64,000 bases of DNA from G965230615 sp965230615 (lineage in GTDB: Bacteria; Pseudomonadota; Gammaproteobacteria; HTCC5015): NCBI GenBank assembly GCA_965230615.1, contig OZ246012.1, positions 1,426,001-1,490,000 on the forward strand, written 5' to 3'. A program made the position numbers and the translations under genes. The notes under the pieces were generated by a model. The model made no database searches and was not told the DNA's origin. It saw nothing but the letters and a program-made list of their open reading frames with translations. Shown piece after piece: positions 47,398 through 57,200 of the stretch. Numbering within the stretch: the first letter of the stretch is position 1; each line of letters starts with the position of its first letter.

Positions 47398-47610
47398 ACC
47401 TATGAGCCAACTTCACAAATATTTGGGCGCATTCACTTGGCCTACACAAACCAAGCTCACTATGCACATGCTCCTTAATACCTGCAAAAGTCGAATACGA
47501 TAGTAAATGGCTTGGTCACAAATTGACATTACACAACATTACAGACAAGCAGTCCGTGCCACTAAAGAGCAGTAAGGTATTGCATATAGTATAGCTGCCC
47601 ACCTTCATGG

Positions 47611-48477
47611 CTAAATCGCATACTTAGAAAAGTGCGTAGCAATCTGCTGTTTAATCGCCTTACGCTTGTTTAATATTTTTTTGCGGTTATCAAAACTCCA
47701 ATAAGCATGCTTAGCAGCTCTGGCGAGTACATTGTCTTTAGCCATTTCTCGGCAAATAAGTCGTTCCAACTGCAGACTATCCTGTAACACCTCTTCATTA
47801 CGGCTAACATCATCGACAGCTCGCCGAACACGTGCCATCAGCTGTGGATTGAATATCACTGCACAACGGTTATATAGCTGTAATTGAAACGCCCAATCTT
47901 CATAAACAGATAAGGCGGTATCAAAAGGCTCTGCATCGAGTTTATTAAACGCACTTCTTTTAATCACAAGCGCACTACTTGCAAAAAAGTTATCATTCAA
48001 CCAGCACTCGTTTTCCCAGGAAAAAAGCCTGGGCTGATCTTTTTCACACACGACCCCTGCCAATTCAAACCAGTTCGACACGACCTGCTTGCCAAAGCGC
48101 CACATTTCCGCATTGGAGATCACAACATCCACTTGAGGAAAGCGATTAAACAGCGCTATGTCATTGCTGAGTTTATCAGCCAACCATTCATCATCTGAAT
48201 TGAGAAAAGCAATATACTGACCGCTACTGAGTCGAATACCTGTATTCCTCGCCGCAGCCGCACCACGGTGCCGCTGATAGACATACTTAATACGGCTGTC
48301 TTGGCAATAACGCTGCTGCAAGAGCGTTTTGGTATTATCTGTCGAGCCATCATCAACAATAATGATCTCAATAGCACGCTGCTGCTGAGCCAGTACACTA
48401 TCGATGGCTTTGCAAAGACAATGTCCACGGTTATAACTTGGCATTATGACGGAAAACTGCAGAGAAGCTTCATTCAT
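47611..48477 (-). CDS. Family 2 glycosyltransferase
   Basis: A 288-residue GT-A fold glycosyltransferase. It begins FSVIMPSYNRGHCLCKAIDS, then has EIIIVDDGSTDNT (~residues 37-49) and NSDDEWLADKL (~92-102), the DXD-like nucleotide-sugar site. YEDWAFQLQLYNR is the acceptor-side motif. It lacks membrane helices. It lies 214 bases downstream of the YcaO cyclodehydratase, on the same strand, so it could glycosylate the RiPP product or could be an unrelated surface-polysaccharide gene. Confidence 0.85.
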   Translation of the reverse strand: MNEASLQFSVIMPSYNRGHCLCKAIDSVLAQQQRAIEIIIVDDGSTDNTKTLLQQRYCQDSRIKYVYQRHRGAAAARNTGIRLSSGQYIAFLNSDDEWLADKLSNDIALFNRFPQVDVVISNAEMWRFGKQVVSNWFELAGVVCEKDQPRLFSWENECWLNDNFFASSALVIKRSAFNKLDAEPFDTALSVYEDWAFQLQLYNRCAVIFNPQLMARVRRAVDDVSRNEEVLQDSLQLERLICREMAKDNVLARAAKHAYWSFDNRKKILNKRKAIKQQIATHFSKYAI

Positions 48478-48691
48478 CAGCTTGGCTTACCTTATCCTTG
48501 TAGATTCAACGCAGCTATTGATAGCCAATCAATTTATTGGCAAATAACACTCAGTTAAAATACCTACATGGACATAATTAAACCATTACGGGCGATTACA
48601 GCGGATGCATATATGGGCTAAAAAAGAGTTGGGCAAACTTATTTGCAAGTTATTTGAGGTACCAACAACAGAGCAAAATATGAATTTATAC

Positions 48692-50887
48692 TTATATATA
48701 AAGTTCTAAGGCATTCAGTGTATCCGCGCTTGCATCAGCCGATGCGTATAAGCGTGGGTTGCCATATTGTGGCCACATATGGCAAGTGCCCGGTACAATA
48801 ACTTTTACAGTACTCAGGGGAATATCAGCCCGTTGGTAGTCAAAAACAATAACTTCCAGTTTTACACGCTCTATAGCTTGCACACAGTGGCTAATCGCAT
48901 CTTTGATATCAGCATAATCAGGGGCGTAATAGGCATCCAATGCTTTGTGCTTGCTACTGGATAGTTCATTGGGTAATAAATAAGGCTCTGCTTTAATACT
49001 GTCAAAATTAAAATCTTTATCGCCATGTTCTCGAACAGCAATTAACTGACATAGTTCTGTTAAAGCTCTCTCACAGGCCAATACCGGATTTATATGACAG
49101 CCAAAGCCCAGACTGAAACCGCCCGACGTGTTGTGTTGTGCAATAGCGGCCATTACGGGTATACCAATATCATGGGTAAGATCTAATACCCAATAAGACC
49201 ACTGGCTATCAAGCAAGCGTTGTATCGCTTGTAGCTTACTCTGCAGAAGTTGCATAATATCAACAACGGGCTTGCTCTGTTTGTTATACCACCACACCGC
49301 GATCGCATCGCGTTCAATCACTTCAAAAAGTCCTTGTAATACGGCCTCTTCACGCGTATTGCCTGCAGCATTACCATTGGATGTCCAACGACAATAGCTT
49401 TCATCAGCAAAAGGGGTATGGTTATAACAATAGCTCAGCGGTAGATAAACCGTCTGCTGTTTTGTCAAAGACCAGGCTGGTAACCAGCGTAAAGCTGTGC
49501 TCAGCGTAAAACGCTTTACCGCCTGCTTATGCGGTGTGCCTGTCGCCAGTACTTGATCAAACTGCGCATACTGCGAATCACTAAAGAACGCTAACTGATC
49601 AGGGGTAAAGCAACGCTCAGTTAAAGCCGTCACCGGTATAGCATCTGCTATAAATTGAGGCCTGGCAGTATGATTCATTGCCGCAATACGCGCATCATAT
49701 TGTGCAACATAACGCTCGATAGACTCACATAGCGCACTCACCTGCGACTGACTATCACTGACCCCCTTGCCTAAGGACCTTTGTAAAAAAGCATTAGATG
49801 TCAATATCGCTTGTTGTGTTGGTATTTTAAAAAAAGCACTGCGATACACATTAATCCCGGCTTGCGCCTGGCTTGCATGTAGGGCTAAGTGGGCAATAAC
49901 ACCTGTGATTGGACTAATAAATGGTTGCAAAGCAGCGAGTGTCTGATCAGCGGTATGCGTGCGCCAACCGCCATCACTGGCCGCACTTCTGAAGCAGGAT
50001 TGCAATTTATATTGTTCAGCGAGTGATGATAATTCTTGGCCAGACTTAATATTAAATGGCGCACAATGCTGGCAATAAGGGTCGGCCTGCAATCTATGTT
50101 TGTTCACTGACACATTACCATCTTGTATGGCGACAATGCTGTTATATTCGCGGCTATCAAGCATTGTTTGTAAGGTTATTAATATAAGAGGCTTGTTCGC
50201 TTGCAAAAGCGGCGAGGAATATAAGATCGGCACACTCAATACTGCTTGTGACAATTTAGTTTGTAACCATTCACGCACAGGTTGATTTCGTCGCAAGCGC
50301 GCATTCAAGCAATGCCAGCAGGCACTCAGAGGGTTGCCGGGTGCTAATAATGGACCAACAAGCGTCTGTTCACCACTTAGCTTTAGCAAAATATAATCAG
50401 ACAGTTGTGTTAGCAATGTTGCTAAACGCGGGTCTAAATAATCATCTACAATAATAATATTGATAGGCGCACAGAGCTGCAGTTGTTGCAAACACTCAGC
50501 AAAATGCTGAATGTCAGGACATTGCGATAAATAATAAACTGTTAGGTGACGGCTATAGCTTTGCTTAGCATAATCACATTGATAATCTGGACTAAAATAA
50601 TGCGCGGGTTTATCTTGCGCAACAAGGCGCAAAAATTTTCGCTGGATAAGCTGGCTTATATGGTTGAGTAACATTGCCTGCTGCATAGGGTCCATCGAAT
50701 GAGGCAATTGTTGCATAAGTTCATCAATGGATATTACTTTTCCTGCAGGCAACTGTAATAGCGCTGCAGCATAAGAATGCTCATCCAACCAATAAGAGAT
50801 GCCATCGCCCAATAGCAATAAACTATTGTCGAGTTTAAAAACAGCAAAGCGTTCATGCCAACATATCTGGCTAGCGGGATCAAACAC
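48692..50887 (-). CDS. Fused E1-like/YcaO azoline-forming cyclodehydratase
   Basis: A 731-residue protein from GTG at 50887. The N-terminal ~100 residues fit a leader-peptide recognition region and the middle an E1-like scaffold with zinc cysteines CWHC (~190-193) and CQHC (~271-274). From ~360 on it is a YcaO domain, with ATP-binding residues in SALCESIERY and the highly conserved SNGNAAGNTREEAVLQGL and VIERDAIAVWW. Together these convert Cys, Ser and Thr of a precursor to azolines using ATP. Unlike many YcaO proteins it ends in LNALELYI without a C-terminal PxPxP. It is 18 bases downstream of the methyltransferase. Confidence 0.93.
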   Translation of the reverse strand: MFDPASQICWHERFAVFKLDNSLLLLGDGISYWLDEHSYAAALLQLPAGKVISIDELMQQLPHSMDPMQQAMLLNHISQLIQRKFLRLVAQDKPAHYFSPDYQCDYAKQSYSRHLTVYYLSQCPDIQHFAECLQQLQLCAPINIIIVDDYLDPRLATLLTQLSDYILLKLSGEQTLVGPLLAPGNPLSACWHCLNARLRRNQPVREWLQTKLSQAVLSVPILYSSPLLQANKPLILITLQTMLDSREYNSIVAIQDGNVSVNKHRLQADPYCQHCAPFNIKSGQELSSLAEQYKLQSCFRSAASDGGWRTHTADQTLAALQPFISPITGVIAHLALHASQAQAGINVYRSAFFKIPTQQAILTSNAFLQRSLGKGVSDSQSQVSALCESIERYVAQYDARIAAMNHTARPQFIADAIPVTALTERCFTPDQLAFFSDSQYAQFDQVLATGTPHKQAVKRFTLSTALRWLPAWSLTKQQTVYLPLSYCYNHTPFADESYCRWTSNGNAAGNTREEAVLQGLFEVIERDAIAVWWYNKQSKPVVDIMQLLQSKLQAIQRLLDSQWSYWVLDLTHDIGIPVMAAIAQHNTSGGFSLGFGCHINPVLACERALTELCQLIAVREHGDKDFNFDSIKAEPYLLPNELSSSKHKALDAYYAPDYADIKDAISHCVQAIERVKLEVIVFDYQRADIPLSTVKVIVPGTCHMWPQYGNPRLYASADASADTLNALELYI

Positions 50888-50905
50888 AAAAGCAGCCTAT
50901 AACAC

Positions 50906-51724
50906 TCAGTGCTTTCTAGCGATATACTGTAACCAAGCGACTAAGCTGACCGCAGCCGTATCTGTCAGCCAGTGGTGCATACTGTTTAATAAGGTTTGTA
51001 ATTCACTCTCTGAAAGCAAGCCGGAACTGACCGCTAAGCACCCCAACTCACCTGAAAAAATACTCTGATACCAATTGAGTAGTAACTGCATATCCTCTTG
51101 GCCGGTATAAACCTCAGAACGACTATTAATTGCAACACATTCAAAACCGGCCTGCTGCAAATACGATTTTAACTGCACCGCAATATAAGGCTTGCCTTCG
51201 TTTAGCCCAGTCACGGCCATAAGCAACTGACTCAAATCAATATAACGAGATTGCAAGGGAAAATCGCTAAAATGATCAAAACCACCCGCACCTTCGCGAA
51301 TAGCAATAACCCCCCCTGGCTTACAAACTCGCCATAACTCCCGTAAGGCTTTCGCTGGATCGGATAAGTGCATAAAAACAGTATGTGCAAAAACACAATC
51401 AAACTGATTATCCGCAAACGGCAAAGCATAAACATCAGCCTGCTGAAACTCAATATTTGTAACATCTTGCTGTGAAGCCGCCTTACGTGCAATAGCAATC
51501 TGCTCGGCATCAACATCAATTGCTTGCACATTACCTGCTGTTAATGCTTTAGCAAAGCCTAAACTAATCGAGCCAGGCCCACAGCCGACATCCAGGAAAT
51601 TATGATCGGGCTGTAAATAAGGCAAAACGAAAGCACCTTCTCTGGCAACAGAGCGGGTATTAAGTTGTTTGACAATATTATCTGCATAACCTAACACATA
51701 GGTTTCAGAGGATTCTGCTGGCAT
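50906..51724 (-). CDS. SAM-dependent methyltransferase of the RiPP cluster
   Basis: A 272-residue class I methyltransferase (UbiE/Methyltransf_11 type). Motif I is FLDVGCGPGSISLGFAKAL (~residues 47-65), followed by VQAIDVDAEQIAIARKAA and the post-I region FDCVFAHTVFMHLSDPAKAL. AGAAGG lies before the ATG. Its place between the dioxygenase and the cyclodehydratase, on one strand with short gaps, suggests it methylates the modified peptide, though the target atom cannot be deduced. Confidence 0.88.
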   Translation of the reverse strand: MPAESSETYVLGYADNIVKQLNTRSVAREGAFVLPYLQPDHNFLDVGCGPGSISLGFAKALTAGNVQAIDVDAEQIAIARKAASQQDVTNIEFQQADVYALPFADNQFDCVFAHTVFMHLSDPAKALRELWRVCKPGGVIAIREGAGGFDHFSDFPLQSRYIDLSQLLMAVTGLNEGKPYIAVQLKSYLQQAGFECVAINSRSEVYTGQEDMQLLLNWYQSIFSGELGCLAVSSGLLSESELQTLLNSMHHWLTDTAAVSLVAWLQYIARKH

Positions 51725-51818
51725 AGTGAGCCTTCTTTTATCAATATCAATGGGTAAGATACACTTACCGTGTTTATCGGTTTATAGTTTTGTGTAGCAA
51801 TATTGCATTAGCTTAAGG

Positions 51819-52604
51819 CTAGCGCCGGTAAATTACTGGACAGATATCAGGTTTATTCAAATAGCGACAATAACCAAAGTCTTCCACTCCCGATACGGGC
51901 TTGGCATTTGCTGTGCGCAGATTAATCGCAATACTGCAACGTGCTGCTTTTGAAGTGTTCTCACCGCTACCATGCCACAGCTGACTTTGATGTAAACTCA
52001 TTCCTCCCGCCGGTAACAATGCAGGCACTTCCTGCCAATGACTACCCGCTGGTGCTTGCTGCATGATAGACTGTTGCAAAGTGTTAAGATCTTGCTCATA
52101 AGCATCACCGGCATTTAAAACACCCCATCGGTGTGAACCTTGAATAAAACGCAAGGGACCAGACTGCAAAGACACATCGGTTAAGGCCAACCAAAGGGTA
52201 AACACATCTCCTTGCCAAAACGCCCAGTTCTGCTGATCGGTATGCCAGCCTATATTACCTTGCTGGCCACCGCCACAGGGTTTATAAAAAAGCTGCGTTG
52301 CCCATACCTGCAACATATCCGCCTGCGTAACCTCTGCAGCCCACTCAGCAATAGCACTATGACAAACCAGTTCAAATATCAGCCTATCGGTTAAGTGTAT
52401 TTGATCTATTTTTTGTATTTTTTGCGGGTCACCGACATTCCAGCAACGCCAGGGTGGTAAGCCAGTATCGTACTCACCTCGCATGACCGCCGCAATACGT
52501 TGTAATACAGAATCAATAAGCGACTTTTCAATCACGCGTTCAGGTAAAATGCAATAACCATCGACTTGATAAGCATCACTAACTGTTTTTGGCACGGCAT
52601 TCAT
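51819..52604 (-). CDS. PhyH-type Fe(II)/2-oxoglutarate dioxygenase
   Basis: A 261-residue phytanoyl-CoA-dioxygenase-family protein. The iron ligands appear as HxD in GWHTDQQNWAFW (~residues 122-133) and the distal His in QLWHGSGENTSK; Arg in CSIAINLRT should bind 2-oxoglutarate. It most likely hydroxylates a carbon of the RiPP or of a small substrate. It begins six bases after the amidohydrolase gene, so these two are tightly coupled. Confidence 0.88.
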   Translation of the reverse strand: MNAVPKTVSDAYQVDGYCILPERVIEKSLIDSVLQRIAAVMRGEYDTGLPPWRCWNVGDPQKIQKIDQIHLTDRLIFELVCHSAIAEWAAEVTQADMLQVWATQLFYKPCGGGQQGNIGWHTDQQNWAFWQGDVFTLWLALTDVSLQSGPLRFIQGSHRWGVLNAGDAYEQDLNTLQQSIMQQAPAGSHWQEVPALLPAGGMSLHQSQLWHGSGENTSKAARCSIAINLRTANAKPVSGVEDFGYCRYLNKPDICPVIYRR

Positions 52605-52610
52605 AATAAG

Positions 52611-53735
52611 TTAACGAGCATTGATACCATAAAATGTTTTAGGGTTGTCCTCTAAAACGCAACGCAATTCATCAGGTGAAAAAATATTCTGTTGGGAATT
52701 TAATGCTTCAATATCAAAATGCAAATGATCCGGATGCGGATAATCGGTACCAAACAGTAGTCGATCAATACCGACGGTATCAATAACTTCTCGTAAACAG
52801 GGTTCTTCAAGCTCAAAACCAACCCAACACTGTCTTTTAAAATACTCCGAAGGTTTCATTTTGATCCGGTCTGCTATTTCGCCTGGCATTGAGGCATAGC
52901 ATATTTCATCAAGGCGCCATAGCCAGTGCGGCAACCATGATGCACCTGCCTCTAAGAAAGCAAATTTTAATTGTGGATGGCTTTCAAGCACCCCTCCTTC
53001 AAGCAGTGATAAAAAAGCCATTTGTGCTTCTAGTGGATGCGAACAGGCATGCAAGCCAAAACGACTGTCAAAGCGGTCATGGCCAACTGTTGGTGCATTT
53101 AAATGTGTGCCACCATGAATAACCACGGAAATATTATTATCAGCACAGGCCTGCCAGAAAGCAGCATAATCAGCATGACTTAGTGTTCTATTCAAAATCG
53201 GCTCGGGTCGCAATACAATGATATTCCAGCCAAAGCTGATAATGCGCTGCAACTCCGACAGCATCGCATTCGGGCAATGCCGGGAAATTAGTGCGGCAGG
53301 CAATAAACGTTTTTTATCGTACTGACAAAAATCGTATAACCAATTATTGTATGCCGTTGCAAAAGCAGATGATAAGTCTGGCTCTAAATATTGACTATAT
53401 ACACAATAGATTGCCATCGTCGGGAAAAGAATGGCTGAATGCACACCAGTATCGTCCATCGCTTGCAGCTGCCCTGCTGGACTTGCCGCCGCATTAACAG
53501 GATCACCATTGTCTGCATTAACACGATTAGCATCGACTTTGGCTTTATGAAAATATTTATAAAATAAAGGCTGGCCATGCATGTATAACTCAACATTGGC
53601 TAAATCAACCTCATTACTTGGGCCTTGTGTTACCAGATAGGGTGCATGAACCCTGAGATCCTCGGGCAGATATTGTTGCCACATATTTATAGGTTCTGAA
53701 ACATGCCTATCTGCATCGATGATATTGTAGTTCAT
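52611..53735 (-). CDS. Amidohydrolase-superfamily (PF04909-type) metal hydrolase
   Basis: A 374-residue TIM-barrel hydrolase of the amidohydrolase_2 group. The N-terminal metal motif is NIIDADRHVSEP (DxDxH variant). Further residues are in VVIHGGTHLNAP, the FAFLEAGASWLPHWLWRLDE segment and LLFGTDYPHPDHL with the catalytic Asp. Group members act as hydrolases or decarboxylases. It is the first enzyme gene after the precursor (79-base gap) and could trim, deamidate or decarboxylate the peptide product. The exact reaction is unknown. Confidence 0.87.
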   Translation of the reverse strand: MNYNIIDADRHVSEPINMWQQYLPEDLRVHAPYLVTQGPSNEVDLANVELYMHGQPLFYKYFHKAKVDANRVNADNGDPVNAAASPAGQLQAMDDTGVHSAILFPTMAIYCVYSQYLEPDLSSAFATAYNNWLYDFCQYDKKRLLPAALISRHCPNAMLSELQRIISFGWNIIVLRPEPILNRTLSHADYAAFWQACADNNISVVIHGGTHLNAPTVGHDRFDSRFGLHACSHPLEAQMAFLSLLEGGVLESHPQLKFAFLEAGASWLPHWLWRLDEICYASMPGEIADRIKMKPSEYFKRQCWVGFELEEPCLREVIDTVGIDRLLFGTDYPHPDHLHFDIEALNSQQNIFSPDELRCVLEDNPKTFYGINAR

Positions 53736-53814
53736 TATTTAATCTCAAATTCCTTATTTGAATCCATGCACAGTATCTAACTAGATTACTTTAATTGCAG
53801 TATAACAAGCCTTA

Positions 53815-54243
53815 TTAACAAGTGAATGGCAGACTCTTACCAGCTGCATCATAATCCACTAGCGCAATAGGCTGCACACTGTCTTCTGGAGGTTGTGGCA
53901 TAACCATCGTCACAGAACCTGCCATTTCAGGCACGTGTCCAAGCCAGCCATTAACACGCTTACCATCTGGGCCTGTTAAGTTGGGGTCATAGGGAACAAA
54001 CTTTTCTACTACATTCAGCTCCAGACCATCGGCTAGATGGTAGCCAAGTTTGCGTAGTTCTTCCCTTGGGTTTTCCTTAAACTTGTTTAAATAACGAGCA
54101 TCACCCGTTTCATTCCATGTCTGCCAACTCAGTGCTATCACACGCGGCCATGCAACTTGCCATTCAGCAATACCCGCAATACCGACCAGATAACCTTCAT
54201 CTCCAGTTTCTTTCTCAAACGCTTCACTATCATTATTACCCAC
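53815..54243 (-). CDS. TOMM-type RiPP precursor with nitrile-hydratase-like leader
   Basis: A 142-residue protein from GTG at 54243 with a strong AAGGAGAG ribosome site. Residues ~27-80 resemble the nitrile hydratase alpha subunit helical leader, with WPRVIALSWQTW, ENPREELRKLGYHL and the strand GLELNVVE, the wording of NHLP-type leaders. It lacks the metal-binding CxxCSC of true nitrile hydratase. The C-terminal part ends QPIALVDYDAAGKSLPFTC, where Ser137, Thr141 and Cys142 are heterocyclisable. This tail matches my memory of the BMA_0021/BMA_0022 TOMM precursor family. It sits between the kinase/cyclase gene (31 bases upstream) and the amidohydrolase. Confidence 0.85.
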   Translation of the reverse strand: MGNNDSEAFEKETGDEGYLVGIAGIAEWQVAWPRVIALSWQTWNETGDARYLNKFKENPREELRKLGYHLADGLELNVVEKFVPYDPNLTGPDGKRVNGWLGHVPEMAGSVTMVMPQPPEDSVQPIALVDYDAAGKSLPFTC

Positions 54244-54274
54244 TTTTCTCTCCTTTTTCCTTATGGTTAAAAAA

Positions 54275-57200
54275 CTATTGATCTAACTTAGCTTTCTGTT
54301 GTTGCCTGTTATTTTTATAATGCGACAAATCGGTCATACCTGAAGCTTTAAAAAACAAACTGCTTGCAGCTTGATACAAAGGTGAATCATGACCTTCGCT
54401 TATTTCAGCAAGCAATGCACCCAATGTATCATTAATATTATCTGGCGACCGACTCTCCAGTAGCGCCTGGTTATAATGATAAGCAGCATCCAGCGCTAAC
54501 CATTTAGCACCTTGACGCTTACTTTCATCCAGCGACGCATTAAAATGAAAATGCACATTATCATTTAGCTGCTGCGCTTGCTGGTAGTATGCTTGCGCTA
54601 ACACTCTCTCTAGCATAGGCAGCGCCCCTGGCTCTGCTTCTTGCTTGCAACGTGCGATTGCACTATTGATGCGGCCTATAGCCTTATCCGCATGTCCTAA
54701 GTTTTTTTCGGTATCGGCCAATAGTGCTTCCCACCAACCTAAGGCACCACTTCGGCCTGACTCTAGCAAACTATCGACAAACCAGGCATGATCAAGCTTG
54801 TTATTGGCCCAGTCATGCAGCACTCGCCAGTATAATACAATCCACTCATTTTCTGTGGAAGCCTGTAAGCCAGAATAAAAATCGGCATTTTTGTTAACCT
54901 TATCGATATCACCACATAAACAAGCGACTAAGGTTGAAAATAAAATTGCACCATCAGCTGACATAGAACAGCCGGTTTTTTTGGCCCAATGTAAAGACTC
55001 TTCAGCAACCCGATAGGCTTGATCAGGAAAGCCTAAACAACACAAAACATGACTTTGTAAAAATTGCGCTTGGCTTTTTGGCTCAACGCCATAATCCTTC
55101 CATAAGTCGATATCATCATCTTTATATAGCGTTATAGCACGCTGACAACGATCATTTGCTGCCTGCAAATCTCCGGCCAAATGATAAGCTTGTCCTAATA
55201 GAGGTAATACCAGCAACTCTCTTTGCCTATGCTTGGCTTGCTGAGCGGCAGCGATAATACGCTCACCTAATGCTATTGCATCAGCACGCCGGGCACGAAA
55301 GTGGTGATCCTGAAATAAAATCCATTGACTCAGGTAATTGGTATTCGCATTTACTTCACTAACATACTCTTCACCATGCTGTTCTAGTGTTTGATACAGC
55401 TCGTCACTACGTTGCGTGAGTTTTACCAATTCATCCGAACCCAGGCCTTCCAAGGCCATCAACGCCGGAAACATCATACTATTAATTTGCAGCTCTGTTT
55501 TTTGTTTATGCAATACAGCCTCTGTTGATAGTTCATTCCACTCTAATAGCTGCTCACTCAAAGCAACCGTTTCCTGGTTTACCGAAAGTGATAAAGCACT
55601 TTGTGCCGCTAAGGTTCCAAAGCTGATGGCATGTTGATACTGTGCTGCACCCGCATAATGTCGCGCCACTTCAGCAGGTTGTTCTTTAACCAGCTCAGGG
55701 AAAAAATCTTCCAGAGTAGCTGCTAAACGAGCATGCGCCTGCTCACGCAACTCACGTGGCATCGTGTCGTAAGCAGCATCACGAATCAAGGCATGACGAA
55801 AAATATAGCTCTCACCTTGAATATGGCGTTGCCGATAAATGAGATCCGCTGCTAATATTTGTTCCAAGTCCGCCTGCAGTGAAGCTTCATCTTTGAGTGA
55901 TGCATTCGACAATAGCTTGTAGTCGAACTCACGGCCAATAGCGGCGGCCAACTGCGCCGTTTCTTTTACCGGGCCTAAGCGATTTAAACGTTCGTTTAAA
56001 GAGTCTCTTAAGGTAATCGGAATAGAGGCTGAATCAAGCTCTTCAGATAACTTATAGACGCCACTATGCTCCATCAAAACCTGATTATCCAGTAACATAC
56101 GCGTGAATTCTTCAACAAACAGTGGCACGCCATCGGTACGTTCAGAGAGTTTACTCAGCGTTCCCCGATCAACTGGCACCTCACCCACAACTTTTTGAAT
56201 CATCGCTTCGGCATCTGTAGGCGATAGCCGCTCCAAGTTCAACTGAGTAATATCTTGCCCAGCCCATTCAGGAGCAACACCTGGCCGGCTACTTAACAAC
56301 AAGAAAATACCACTAGCAGCAGTCAAGCCGACAACGCTTTCTAAAAACTCCATACTGGTAGGATCAATCCAATGAATATCCTCTACAATCAGTAAGTAAG
56401 GTTGACTATCAGCCAAACCGATAATAATTTTGCTCAAAGCTTCAATGAGTATTTGCTTTTGCTTATCTGGCGACTGTTCAATCGCTGCAAAGCCTTCTGG
56501 AATGGGTAATGATAGCCAGGCACAAATAATAGGCATGGTAATATCAATTTCGCAAGCGGCTTGCGCTAACAACTCAGCTAAGCGTTGCAAACTATCTTGC
56601 GGGTCAACATTATCCTGAATGTTCAAATAATGCTTGAGCATAGCCAATATAGGGTATAAAGCATCATGCTTATGCTCTGGCAAACAACGACAATCTCGAG
56701 ACAAATAGCCTGCTGTACGCACCTGGCTACGTAGCTCATACATTAAGCGTGATTTACCAATACCCGCTTCACCAGTGAGTAAAGCCACTCTCCCTTGACC
56801 TGCTTTGCTTTGTTCCCATAGCGCCTGCAATGTTTCCAGCTCACGCTCTCGACCCACCATTGTGCGAGATGCACTGCCCATTCGTAAGAACGACAACGCT
56901 TCTGCACGCCGCTCAGAGATCAATAAATGAGTATTAACTGCTGTCTGACTGATACCTTGCACTTGTAATGCTGAAGGTTCAAACTCAATATGCTGTTCTA
57001 ACAAACGCCGAGATGAGTCACTGACTAACACCGCACCAAGTGGTGCAATATGTTCGAGCCGCATTGCAATATTAGGCGTGAAACCACTTGGCAGGCTTTC
57101 TCGGTTTGTTAATACCAAACCGGTATGCATACCGATACGAAACTGTAAGGCAATACCTTGTTGTGATTCAAGCAAAGCACTACGTCGCTGAATTTGCCCA

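Larger units (their letters stand above)
47168..47610. other. 443-base gap with inverted repeat and a doubtful small frame
   Basis: Lies between the membrane protein gene and the glycosyltransferase gene. Apart from the 45-codon frame and 10-bp inverted repeat listed separately, it has scrambled coding-like stretches but no family match. It may be remnant DNA at the edge of the RiPP cluster. Confidence 0.4.

Noticed and set aside
47611..48477. Assigning the glycosyltransferase firmly to the RiPP pathway
   Set aside because: It is 214 bases away with no coupling, and family 2 transferases are common in unrelated surface-polysaccharide loci.
53815..54243. Reading the 142-residue protein as a nitrile hydratase alpha subunit
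   Set aside because: It lacks the CxxCSC metal site and most of the enzyme's length; no beta subunit gene is present.
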